A stretch of 41,430 nucleotides of DNA from Thermoanaerobaculaceae bacterium. GTDB taxonomy: Bacteria; Acidobacteriota; Thermoanaerobaculia; Thermoanaerobaculales; Thermoanaerobaculaceae. The DNA lies in contig JACADV010000066.1 of the NCBI GenBank assembly GCA_013388425.1, forward strand, positions 1-41,430. Direction: 5' to 3'. Positions 32,028 to 41,430 of this stretch are shown here, piece after piece; within the stretch, counting starts at the first letter, position 1, and the number at the start of each line of letters is the position of its first letter. Position numbers and translations under genes: made by a program. The notes below the pieces were generated by a model. That model saw nothing but the letters and a program-made list of their open reading frames with translations. It made no database searches and was not told the origin of the DNA.

Positions 32028-33482
32028 CTACGGGCGGGGAGGGTGACGGCGCAGGCGCGGATCCTTGCGTTCCAGCTCGCGCACCAGCTTGGCCGTCTCA
32101 CGGCTGCGCCGCTGCTGCTCCCGGCGCGCCCGCTCCTCGCGCTTGCGCCGCACCGTCAGCACGAAGGCGGCAAGTGCCATGACCACCTTCCAGTAGAGCG
32201 CCGCCGCGGGCAGCTTCGTGCCGCTGAGCCGCGCCCCCCAGAAGTGCGCTCCCCCCACCATGGCGCGGGTGAAATCGGCCTTGCGCAGATCGGCAAAGGA
32301 AAACGTGGCGCCACGGCAATCGGCGCCGATCAGGTGGGCGAGCCGGAGGTCGGCGCGCGTGAAAACGGTCCCCGCCAGGTTGGCCATGATGAGGTCGCAC
32401 CCGTACAGCTCGGCGTCGGCAAAGGAGGCCCCCGCCGCGTTGACCTCGCGCAGTCGCGCGTCGCGCAGCTGCGCTCCCACCGCCCACACCCCCTCCAGCG
32501 TCGCTCCCTCCAGGTTTGCCTTGCGCAGATCCGCCCCCTCCAGGCGTGCCTGATCGAGGCGAGCACCCCGGAAGTCCATGCCCGAAAGCGTCGCTCCCTT
32601 GAGATTGGCGCGCACCAGCGAGACCTTCCCCAGCTTGGGCAGACGCAGGTCCTGACCCTCCAGTTGCGCCGCCGCCAGCTGCGTGGCGTCGATCACTGCA
32701 CCTTCGAGCGTCGCTTCGCGCAAATCCGCAGCCTGGGCATCGCACCCCACGAGGCGAGCGTTCTCCAGGTTCGCCTGGGCAAAGTTGGCGTGGTTGAAGG
32801 AGGCGCTCTGGCAATCGGCGCCCTTCAGGTTTGCCTGGGTGAAGTTCCCCTCCCGGAAGTTGCCTCCGCGCAGGTTGGCACCGCTCAGGTCGGCGCGGGC
32901 AAAGACCACGCGGATACCGTACGCACCCTCCAGGTTGGCTCCCGACAGGTCGACGCCTGAGAGGTTCACCCCTTCCAGGGAAGCACCGGCCAGCTTGGCC
33001 CGCGCCAGCTTGATCCCCGCCAGGCGGGCGCCGCGAAACGAGGCCCCGGAAAGGTCCGCCCCCGTGAGGTTGGCTCCCTCCAGCGAGGATCCCTCGAAGT
33101 TCACCTTCTCCAGCCGCGCCCCGCTCAGGTCGCAGTGGGAGAGGTCGGTCCCGCGCAGACTCGCCCCCACCAGGATGGCGCCCTTGAGCGAGCACCCCTT
33201 GAGATCGAGAAGATCCATGCGGACGCCGCTGCAATCCGCCCGGTCCAGGATGGTGGTATCGAACCGTGCCAGGTCCAGCTGGGCGCCCGACAGGTTGGCG
33301 TCGCTCAGGTCGGCGCCCTCCAGGCGGGCACGGTTGAGCGCTGCCTTGGACAGGTCTACCCCCTTCAGGTTGGCACCGCGCAGGTCAGCGTCCACGAAGT
33401 CGGGAACGATACGCGGGTTCTCCTGGCGGAACCGCGCCCAACCACCGCCCACTAGCAGCCGAAGGTGTTCCACGTTGGCCAT
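32028..33482 (-). CDS. Membrane-anchored pentapeptide-repeat protein
   Basis: The protein has 484 residues. From about 28 to 415 it is built of A(D/N)LXX-type pentapeptides (for example GANLKGVDLSKAALNRARLE), predicted to form a right-handed four-sided beta helix. A single hydrophobic segment (WKVVMALAAFVLTV, about 425-440) is followed by a strongly basic and charged tail (RRKREERARREQQRRSRETA). The helix probably lies in the cytoplasm on a C-terminal anchor; orientation is inferred from the positive-inside rule. The function is unknown; some family members mimic DNA and bind gyrase, but that cannot be claimed here. It starts at ATG 33482, 24 bases after the recG stop, seven bases after a TACAAT box. 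Confidence 0.85.
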   Translation of the reverse strand: MANVEHLRLLVGGGWARFRQENPRIVPDFVDADLRGANLKGVDLSKAALNRARLEGADLSDANLSGAQLDLARFDTTILDRADCSGVRMDLLDLKGCSLKGAILVGASLRGTDLSHCDLSGARLEKVNFEGSSLEGANLTGADLSGASFRGARLAGIKLARAKLAGASLEGVNLSGVDLSGANLEGAYGIRVVFARADLSGANLRGGNFREGNFTQANLKGADCQSASFNHANFAQANLENARLVGCDAQAADLREATLEGAVIDATQLAAAQLEGQDLRLPKLGKVSLVRANLKGATLSGMDFRGARLDQARLEGADLRKANLEGATLEGVWAVGAQLRDARLREVNAAGASFADAELYGCDLIMANLAGTVFTRADLRLAHLIGADCRGATFSFADLRKADFTRAMVGGAHFWGARLSGTKLPAAALYWKVVMALAAFVLTVRRKREERARREQQRRSRETAKLVRELERKDPRLRRHPPRP

Positions 33483-33489
33483 GACGCCG

Positions 33490-33495
33490 ATTGTA
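33490..33495 (-). promoter_or_regulatory. Candidate -10 box giving a leaderless transcript of the pentapeptide gene
   Basis: The minus strand reads TACAAT seven bases before the ATG at 33482, between recG and this gene. There is no Shine-Dalgarno. A TTGCCA lies 19 bases upstream of it, a long spacer for a -35. Confidence 0.45.
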
Positions 33496-33506
33496 GCGAA
33501 AACCCG

Positions 33507-35603
33507 TCAGGCGGTGGCAACCTGCCGCCCGAGGTGCTGGGCAGACCACAGGGAGCTCTCCAGCACCTCCAGCTCCCCCCTTGCGGCAGCTGCCGCAGCA
33601 ATTGCTCGTGCCGTTTCCAGCTCCTCCCGGTGGAGGAAGAGGTTCGCCACGCGGAACTCCGGACGTCCCCACTGCCGCAACCCCGTCAACTCGCCGGGCC
33701 CACGCAGGCGGAAGTCCTCCTCGGCAATTCGAAAGCCGTCGGTGGTGGCGGCAAAGATCTCAAGGCGAGCACGGGCCTGCTCGGAGCAGTTCTGGTCCAC
33801 CAGCAGCACGCAGTAGGAGCGCCGTGCCCCCCGCCCCACCCGACCCCGCAGCTGGTGGAGCTGGGCAAGGCCGAACCGGTCGGCGTGTTCGATCACCATC
33901 ACCGAGGCGCTGGGGACGTCCACCCCCACTTCGATGACGGTGGTGGCGCACAGCACCTGCACCTCCCCCCGGGCGAAGGCAGCCATGGTCTCCTGACGCT
34001 CGGCCGGGGCGAGCCGCCCGTGCACCACCGCAATGCGCACCCCCGGCAAGGCGGCGCGGACCGCGCGGGCGTGGCTCTCCACCGCCCGTAGCGACAGCTT
34101 CTCGGACTCCTCCACCAGGGGGAAGACCCAGTACACCTGTCCCCCCTGGGCGATCTCGCCGCGCAAGAACTCGAACAGCCGGGGGCGGGCCGTATCCTCC
34201 CGCAGCACCGTCCGCACCGGCTTGCGACCCGGGGGGAGTTCGTCCAGCACCGAGACCTCCAGATCGCCGTAAAGGGAGAGGGCCAGGGATCTCGGGATCG
34301 GCGTGGCGGTCATCACGAGCACGTGGGGGGAGATCCCCTTCTCCACCAGGGCCTGGCGCTGGGCCGCGCCGAAGCGGTGCTGCTCGTCGATGATGACCAG
34401 ACCCAGGCGCGGGAACACCACCTGGTCCTCCAGCAGCGCATGGGTGCCCACCACCAGCCGCACCTGGCCGTTGCCGATCCCTTCCCGAATTGCCTGCTTG
34501 GTCTTCGCGGGCAGGGAACCGATGAGCACGGTGGGGCGGTAGGCGGTGGGCTGCAACCAGCGCTCCAGCGTGGCCCCGTGCTGCTGCGCAAGGATCTCGG
34601 TGGGGGCGAGGAGCGCCACCTGCACCCCCGCTTCCAGCGCCACCAGGGCCGTGAGCGCGGCGACGATGGTCTTCCCCGAGCCCACATCCCCCTGCAGGAG
34701 TCTCGCCATGGGGTGCGGTCGCTGCAGGTCGCCGACGATCTCGGCCAGCACCCGCCGCTGCGCCGCGGTGAGCGCAAAGGGCAACACGGCGCGGGCGTGG
34801 GCGCGCACCTCCTCGCTGATGGTGCACGCCACCGCTGGCAAACCCTGGCGGCGCAGGCGCTGCCGCTCAATCACCGCTGCAAAGGCCAGGAGTTCGTCCA
34901 GGGCCAGCCGGCGGTGCGCCGGGGAACGACGGGCGTGGTACTCCTCCAGGGCCTTGCTGCCGAGCCCTCCCTCTGCCAGGGGAGGGAAGTGTAGCTGCCG
35001 AAACGCCAGGTACAGGGGGGGCAGACCCAGTCCTTGCGGGATGAAGCGCTGCAGCGGATCGTCGCTAGGACCCAGCGCCTCCAGCGCGCGGAACACCAAG
35101 CTCCGCAGGCGGCGTCCCGAGAAGCGGCCAATGCGCCGGTACACGGGCACGACCCTGCCGTGGTGGATGGGATCCTGATCCTCGTCCTCGATCTCCCACT
35201 CGGGGGCCACAAGCTGCAAGCCGAGCCCGCTGCGGTGACGCCGCACCGTGCCGTGGAGCCACACCCGCTGCGAACGCCGGATGGACGAGGCCACGTAAGG
35301 CTGGTTGAACCACACCACCGGGATGCAGCCAGTCCCGTCGTCGAAGAGCGCCTCGGTAATGCGCAGGCGGCGGGCCCGCGCGTGCCGCTCCACCACCTGC
35401 GTGAACCGCCCCACCAGCGTCACCGTCACCTCGCTGCCGGGAAGCGCTGCAATTTTTTCGGGATTCGAGCGATCCTCGTAGCGGTGGGGCACCGTCCACA
35501 AGAGGTCGCCCACCGTGGCGATCCCCGCCCGGGTAAGCTCCCGCGCCCCCGCCGCGCCCACGCCCCGCAGCGCTGCGACGGGGTGGTGTAGGGTCACTCC
35601 CAT
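33507..35603 (-). CDS. recG: ATP-dependent DNA helicase RecG
   Basis: The protein has 698 residues, normal for RecG. An N-terminal wedge/OB region (about 50-150) precedes helicase motifs: I, GDVGSGKT (305-312); Ia, LLAPTEILAQQH; II, DEQH (406-409); III, MTATPIPRSLAL; V, VIEVGVDVPSASVMVIEHADRFG in two parts; and VI, QLRGRVGRG, then the TRG-type end. It remodels stalled replication forks and Holliday junctions. The ATG at 35603 shares its first base with the stop of the cNMP/FHA gene (TGATG). Confidence 0.96.
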   Translation of the reverse strand: MGVTLHHPVAALRGVGAAGARELTRAGIATVGDLLWTVPHRYEDRSNPEKIAALPGSEVTVTLVGRFTQVVERHARARRLRITEALFDDGTGCIPVVWFNQPYVASSIRRSQRVWLHGTVRRHRSGLGLQLVAPEWEIEDEDQDPIHHGRVVPVYRRIGRFSGRRLRSLVFRALEALGPSDDPLQRFIPQGLGLPPLYLAFRQLHFPPLAEGGLGSKALEEYHARRSPAHRRLALDELLAFAAVIERQRLRRQGLPAVACTISEEVRAHARAVLPFALTAAQRRVLAEIVGDLQRPHPMARLLQGDVGSGKTIVAALTALVALEAGVQVALLAPTEILAQQHGATLERWLQPTAYRPTVLIGSLPAKTKQAIREGIGNGQVRLVVGTHALLEDQVVFPRLGLVIIDEQHRFGAAQRQALVEKGISPHVLVMTATPIPRSLALSLYGDLEVSVLDELPPGRKPVRTVLREDTARPRLFEFLRGEIAQGGQVYWVFPLVEESEKLSLRAVESHARAVRAALPGVRIAVVHGRLAPAERQETMAAFARGEVQVLCATTVIEVGVDVPSASVMVIEHADRFGLAQLHQLRGRVGRGARRSYCVLLVDQNCSEQARARLEIFAATTDGFRIAEEDFRLRGPGELTGLRQWGRPEFRVANLFLHREELETARAIAAAAAARGELEVLESSLWSAQHLGRQVATA

Positions 35604-36382
35604 CAGTGGCGAAGAACGGCCACCCGCAACGGCACCAGGGCAAACTGGACGGTATCGCCGTGGCGGAGCGGGTAGTGCTGCCCCGTTTCCAGCCTCTCCC
35701 CGTTGAGGAACGTGCCGTTGCTGTTGGGGTTGATCTCGCACACCCACAGCTCGCCGTGGCCCACGGAGCGGACGATCGCGTGGCGGCGGGAAACGGTGCG
35801 GTCGATGTCCAGGGCACTGAGATCGGCATCGGGCGTTACCCCCGTCACCGGGTCGTGCCGACCGATGGAGGTATCACCCACTGGCCGCAACGGGAAGAAC
35901 CGCCCGGAGGGGTCGTGCACCAGCACCGCCCACCCCTCGATCCCCTGGCTCGCCGGCAACGGCGGCAGCTCTTGGCCCGAAGAGCCGGCCGCCAGAAGCT
36001 CAAGCCGGCGGTTGGCCTCGCGCAAGCGTTCGGAGAGCTTGGCCATCATCTGCATTGCCGCATCCGAGCTCCTGGTGAGGAGCGTCTTCACATCGGTCTT
36101 GTTCAACTTCAGCGCCACCACGTCGCTCACCGCCCGCGCCGTTGCCGATCGCTCCGGGTACTCCTCCAGGAGCGCCATCTCTCCAAAGAAATCGCCCTTT
36201 TCCAAGAGCGCCACGCGCTCCTCCACACCTCGCACCCGGCGGAGGATCTCCACCTGCCCCGCCAGGATCCAGAACATCTCGCAGCCTGCTTCCCCCTCCT
36301 GGAAGATGGTCTCGCCGCTTGCGAACACGACCTGCAGCTTTTGCAGCAACTTGCTCTTGACACCCACGTTGTCCGCCACCAC
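35603..36382 (-). CDS. Cyclic nucleotide-binding domain + FHA domain protein
   Basis: The protein has 259 residues. Residues about 15-120 are a cNMP-binding fold (IFQEGEAGCEMFWILAGQVE, FFGEMALLEEYPERSATARA). A short coiled coil (about 112-130) leads to an FHA domain at about 150-258 with SIGRHDP, VSRRHAIV and NPNSNGTFLNGERL, where Arg, Ser-Arg-Arg-His and Asn bind phosphothreonine. It could link a ligand signal to a phosphoprotein; no kinase gene is near. The start is one of two tandem GTG codons (36382 or 36379) directly after the upstream TAA, with GGGAGG as ribosome site. Confidence 0.85.
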   Translation of the reverse strand: MVADNVGVKSKLLQKLQVVFASGETIFQEGEAGCEMFWILAGQVEILRRVRGVEERVALLEKGDFFGEMALLEEYPERSATARAVSDVVALKLNKTDVKTLLTRSSDAAMQMMAKLSERLREANRRLELLAAGSSGQELPPLPASQGIEGWAVLVHDPSGRFFPLRPVGDTSIGRHDPVTGVTPDADLSALDIDRTVSRRHAIVRSVGHGELWVCEINPNSNGTFLNGERLETGQHYPLRHGDTVQFALVPLRVAVLRH

Positions 36383-37288
36383 TTACCCTCCCAGCCGCAC
36401 CCACCGGCGCCGCGTGTCCACCTCCACTTGGATCCCCAGCGGGAACGGGGTGTTGACCGTCCCGTGCCCGAACGGCAACCCTTCCACCACCACGGCCGAT
36501 GGGGGGGCCGCCTCCGCCAGCAAGGCGCGCCAGCGTTCCCGAAAACGCCGCTCGCCCCGGCCGCACCCCACGAAGCGTCCACCCACCAGAGCCACAATGC
36601 GCCCGAGTCTAGAGGCCAGGCGCAGTTGGGTCAACATGCGGTCGAGCCGGTACAGCGGTTCGCCCACATCCTCCAGAAACAGCACGACACCGTCCCAGTC
36701 GGGCTCGAAGCGGCTGCCGATCAGCGAGGTGAGCACGGACAGGTTGCCGCCCACGGCCACGCCGCGGGCCACTCCGTCCCGCACTACCTGGGCAGAGGTG
36801 AGTCGGAACAGCATTTCGGGCGCCTCGCCCCGTAGCCACTGGAACAGCCGCCGTGTCGAACCCTCGTGCCGGGTCAGCGTGGCCACCATGGGGCCGTGGA
36901 GGGTGGCGAGCTGGGTGCAAGCTGCCATCCCCGCGTGGAGAGCGGTGAGATCCGAAAACCCCACCAGCCACCCGCCCCAGCTGGTCAGCCGCTCCCAGGG
37001 CAGCCGACCCAACAGCCGTGCGCTGCCAAAGCCGCCCCGGCTTGCGAGGAGCGCCTCCACCCCCGCATCCAGGAGTTCCTCCAGCCCCGCCAGGCGCGCC
37101 TCGTCGTCCCCCGCCAGGTAGCCGTCGCGGCTGCGGACGTTCGCCGCCTCGACCACGCGGAACCCCTCCGCTTCCAGCCGCTCCACGCCGCGCCGCAGGC
37201 GAGGGATGGCCACTGGCCCGGCGGGGGCAAAAACGCCCACCCGGGCACCGCGCCGGAGCGGCAAGGGCAAGCGACGAACCGGCTTCAC
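36383..37288 (-). CDS. ldcA: LD-carboxypeptidase (peptidase family S66)
   Basis: The protein has 301 residues. The Ser-Glu-His triad is visible: Ser112 in LVGFSDLTALH, Glu206 in VLFLEDVGEPLYRLDRML, and His275 in GLPFGHGTVNTP. The N-terminus has VGVFAPAGPV and SRGGFGSARLL, typical for the family. It removes the terminal D-Ala from tetrapeptides in cytoplasmic murein recycling; no signal peptide is seen. MccF-type immunity proteins are in the same family, but the context favours a housekeeping role. The GTG start at 37288 is nine bases after the recO stop. Confidence 0.9.
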   Translation of the reverse strand: MKPVRRLPLPLRRGARVGVFAPAGPVAIPRLRRGVERLEAEGFRVVEAANVRSRDGYLAGDDEARLAGLEELLDAGVEALLASRGGFGSARLLGRLPWERLTSWGGWLVGFSDLTALHAGMAACTQLATLHGPMVATLTRHEGSTRRLFQWLRGEAPEMLFRLTSAQVVRDGVARGVAVGGNLSVLTSLIGSRFEPDWDGVVLFLEDVGEPLYRLDRMLTQLRLASRLGRIVALVGGRFVGCGRGERRFRERWRALLAEAAPPSAVVVEGLPFGHGTVNTPFPLGIQVEVDTRRRWVRLGG

Positions 37289-37297
37289 TGGAGCATT

Positions 37298-38047
37298 TTA
37301 GCCCTTCTCCGGAGGGGCGCTGAGAGCCGCAAAGGTGGCGAGCGTCACCAACTCCCTCTCAGCAAAGGCGAGCCTCGCCTGCCGCACCCACGCCCTGGCG
37401 TCGGCCGGCGCCGGCTCCTCGACCCGTTCCACTGGCGTCGAGAGCACGCCCTCGAGCCAGCGGCGCGCCCCCGCCGAGAGCACGGGCCAGTTCCCCCCTT
37501 GGGCGTGGGTCGGGCACAGGAACGTTTGCGCCCGCGCATCGTAGAACGCTTCGCCCGCCCCTAGCGAACCCCCGCACACCCCGCAACGGTCCAGCTCCGG
37601 CAACACGCCCGCCAGCCGCACCGTCCACACGCACGCGTAGTCCACCACGATCTGCGGATCGTGCCCTTCCAGCAGGGCGAGGATGCACCGGTCCACCAGT
37701 CGAAACGAAGCCTCGGCCCGCTGGCCCGCGGGGCAGAAGACGAGCGCCAGCTCCGAAAGCACCTGCCCGGCAGCCCAGGCCGCGGGGCGCTGGGCCAGGG
37801 CAAAGGCGGAGCGCACCATGGCGACCTCGTCCAGGGTGGCGAGCTCCGAGCGCGGCCGCTCGAAGTAGGTCATGCGCACCAGGGCCAGCGGCTCCAGCTT
37901 GCCGGCCCAGGGGGAGCGCGGTCCCCGCGCCCGCCGGACCAGCAACCGGAGCAGTCCACTGCTACGGGTGAGCGCAGCAACGATCAGGTCGCGCTCCCGG
38001 AAGGGGTAGCGCACGAGCAACACCCCCTCGTCACGACGGCGGGGCAT
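37298..38047 (-). CDS. recO: DNA repair protein RecO
   Basis: The protein has 249 residues. It has an N-terminal OB fold (EGVLLVRYPFRERDLIVAAL) and a zinc site with Cys155, Cys158, Cys178 and His181 (CGVCGGSL, FLCPTH). RecO helps load RecA on SSB-coated DNA together with RecR. The ATG at 38047 lies inside the end of the RNase D gene (17-base overlap). Confidence 0.9.
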   Translation of the reverse strand: MPRRRDEGVLLVRYPFRERDLIVAALTRSSGLLRLLVRRARGPRSPWAGKLEPLALVRMTYFERPRSELATLDEVAMVRSAFALAQRPAAWAAGQVLSELALVFCPAGQRAEASFRLVDRCILALLEGHDPQIVVDYACVWTVRLAGVLPELDRCGVCGGSLGAGEAFYDARAQTFLCPTHAQGGNWPVLSAGARRWLEGVLSTPVERVEEPAPADARAWVRQARLAFAERELVTLATFAALSAPPEKG

Positions 38048-39203
38048 GCTCACCGTCCGGAGCTGCGCTGAAGCTGGCGAGCACCGGCAAGAGGTGCGGT
38101 GCCAGCACGGCCGTGCGCCACTCCCGCCCGAGACAGCGGTGCAGCCCTTCCCTGTCGGCCACCCGTCCGTCCACCAGGGCTTCGAGGGCGGCGCGCGGGG
38201 CCAGCAAGGAGCCGTCAATGCCAAGCTGGGAGGCCACCTGATCGCGCACTGCCCTGAGCTGAGCTGTGCGTCGCTCCCGCTCGCGATCCACCCGCCGCGG
38301 CGGCGCCGGTGCCCGGGGCGGCGCCGGGGGCGGGGTCGCGAGGATCGCCAGGAGCTCCTTGCCAAAACGGCGCGCCAGCGCCTTTCCCACTCCGGCTCGC
38401 CCCGCCAACTCCGCCAGGGAGGCAGCCCCTTCCCGGGCAAGCTGCAGCAGGGTCTCGTTGCGCACTACCCGGAACGGCGCCACATCCAGCTCGGCTGCCA
38501 CCCGTTCGCGCCACTGCGCCAGAGCCACAAGCCGGTCGCGGGCGACACCAGCCAGCTTGCCGGCGCCCGGGATCCGTTCGTGGGGCGCGGCTGGCGTCGA
38601 AGGCGAGGACCACTCCACCCCCTCCAGGAAACGACACTCCTCGAGCCACCACCCTACCCTCCCCATCTCGCTCAAGCGGCGGCGCAGGATCTCGGCGAGA
38701 GCCAGGAGGTGGGCGGTGTCGGCCGCTGCGTAGCGGCGCAACGTTTCCGGCAGCGGACGGCGCCTGAAATCGGCCCGCTGGTGCTCCTTGGCCACCACCA
38801 CGCCGAGTTCCTTGAGGAGCATGGCCGCCAGACCAGTTCGCGGTTCTCCCAGGAGCTGTGCCGCCACCTGGGTATCCTCAAGCCCCCGCACCCGCGCCCC
38901 CAGGTCGCGGTGCAGCACCCGCACGTCGTAGTCGGCACCGTGGAACACCTTGGTGACCGAGGGATCCTCCAGCAACTCCACGAGCGGATCCAGGCCCGCA
39001 CGCGACAAGGCCAGGGGATCGACGAGGGCGTGGCGCCCCGCAAACGAGAGCTGCACCAGACACAGCTTCTGGAAGTAGGCGTAGAAGGAGTCCGCCTCCG
39101 TGTCCATGGCCACGCGCCCGACGCTCCGTGCCTGCCGACACAGCTCTTGGAGAACGGCAGGTTGATCCACCCACTGGGGCAGGGAATTCGACACGCCTTT
39201 CAC
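38031..39203 (-). CDS. rnd: Ribonuclease D-type 3'-5' exonuclease with HRDC domain
   Basis: The protein has 390 residues. The DEDDy exonuclease residues are Asp34 and Glu36 (VAMDTEADSF), an Asp in FHGADYDVRVLHRD (about 91-93), and Tyr158 with Asp162 (YAAADTAHLL). An HRDC domain lies at about 210-295 (LAQWRERVAAELDVAPFRVV), then a Pro/Ala/Arg-rich linker and a second HRDC-like helical part. It trims structured RNA 3' ends, including tRNA precursors. The GTG at 39203 is the likely start, though a GTG nine bases inside is possible. It heads the minus-strand gene run through recO, ldcA, cNMP/FHA, recG and pentapeptide. Confidence 0.9.
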   Translation of the reverse strand: MKGVSNSLPQWVDQPAVLQELCRQARSVGRVAMDTEADSFYAYFQKLCLVQLSFAGRHALVDPLALSRAGLDPLVELLEDPSVTKVFHGADYDVRVLHRDLGARVRGLEDTQVAAQLLGEPRTGLAAMLLKELGVVVAKEHQRADFRRRPLPETLRRYAAADTAHLLALAEILRRRLSEMGRVGWWLEECRFLEGVEWSSPSTPAAPHERIPGAGKLAGVARDRLVALAQWRERVAAELDVAPFRVVRNETLLQLAREGAASLAELAGRAGVGKALARRFGKELLAILATPPPAPPRAPAPPRRVDRERERRTAQLRAVRDQVASQLGIDGSLLAPRAALEALVDGRVADREGLHRCLGREWRTAVLAPHLLPVLASFSAAPDGEHAPPS

Positions 39204-39453
39204 GCTCTCGCCTGGAGGGTGCGCCCTGCGCCACGCTGGAGGGGGTCGAGCACCCCTCGGGGGAAGCCGGGGAGGTAGCCCCGCGCGGGCAGAGGACTGC
39301 CCCCTGGGCGCCGGCCGCCGGCACCCGGGTGGTCACACCCGCCCACGGCATCGAGAGCGAAGCTGCCCCGACCGCCCCCGGTTTTGGGCCGGAAGGGGGT
39401 TGTCCCTGACCGCTCAGGGCGCATCACCGGTGTCGTACCCACCTAAAGCCCCT
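39204..39453. other. GC-rich spacer rich in short inverted repeats
   Basis: No convincing gene is seen. It contains several perfect small stems, for example GGGCAG-AGGA-CTGCCC around 39288-39303. It would be the leader of the RNase D gene on the minus strand. I looked for tRNA, SRP RNA, RNase P RNA and tmRNA motifs and saw none. Confidence 0.35.

Positions 39454-41430
<1,977 letters not shown>

Noticed and set aside
32028-33482. Regular 15-base periodicity resembling a tandem repeat or CRISPR array
   Set aside because: It is the coding periodicity of pentapeptide repeats; units vary and there are no unique spacers.
39204-39453. Housekeeping RNA gene (SRP RNA, RNase P RNA, tmRNA or tRNA)
   Set aside because: None of the conserved core sequences is present on either strand.

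Overview
The window is about 41 kb of very GC-rich bacterial chromosome (roughly 70% GC by eye) with dense, mostly minus-strand operons. Gene content points to a Gram-negative, probably thermophilic or anaerobic Acidobacteriota-type organism. The hints are a sulfatase-like lipoprotein with a Thr at the nucleophile position, an Oar-type TonB receptor fragment, a DUF4388 protein, a DHH-CBS-CCA fusion, a TIGR03960-type radical SAM fusion and a pyruvoyl arginine decarboxylase. The assignment is inference; no rRNA or other marker is present, and I found no tRNA, CRISPR array or prophage.

Layout. (1) 1-12898, minus: a chain of nine genes, most joined by 1-4 base start/stop overlaps: GGR-like flavoprotein, squalene/phytoene synthase, second GGR-like flavoprotein, DHH-CBS-tRNA nucleotidyltransferase, small secreted protein, rsmD, MoxR ATPase, DUF58 protein and TgpA-type transglutaminase. 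A secreted glycoside hydrolase cut by the left edge follows, with its own likely promoter. (2) 12951-15636, plus: a sulfatase-like lipoprotein gene with two compensating frameshifts and an altered metal-ligand motif, then the C-terminal barrel of a TonB-dependent receptor and a clear intrinsic terminator. (3) 15685-18189, plus: a two-part radical SAM/DUF2344 protein. (4) 18442-19052, minus: a multi-frameshift remnant. Then come a small membrane protein (plus) and a duplicated helical secreted protein (minus) that share a CTAG stop site. (5) 20374-22932: an FMN oxidoreductase gene overlaps the agmatinase gene tail-to-tail; agmatinase and pyruvoyl arginine decarboxylase form an arginine-to-putrescine operon. 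(6) 23080-29909: larA and metG (minus), divergent pilT (plus), then tsaE and the NAD(P)HX repair gene (minus). (7) 29984-31943, plus: an ArsB/NhaD-like transporter with an extra periplasmic N-terminal domain and a structured leader. (8) 32028-39203, minus: RNase D, RecO, LD-carboxypeptidase, a cNMP/FHA protein, RecG and a membrane-anchored pentapeptide-repeat protein. (9) 39454-40809, minus: a DUF4388 protein with a GTPase-like but P-loop-less C-terminus. (10) 41021-41430: a transposase tail remnant, the last 53 codons of hemB, and the start of hemL.

Most notable: five genes have a TANNNT box 6-7 bases before the start codon and no Shine-Dalgarno, which suggests leaderless transcription. One prenyl-condensing synthase sits with two GGR-like reductases and no hopanoid or carotenoid cyclase or desaturase, suggesting a saturated isoprenoid lipid. 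There is also a cluster of decayed or mis-joined genes (sulfatase, TonB receptor, 18442-19052, hemB/IS).
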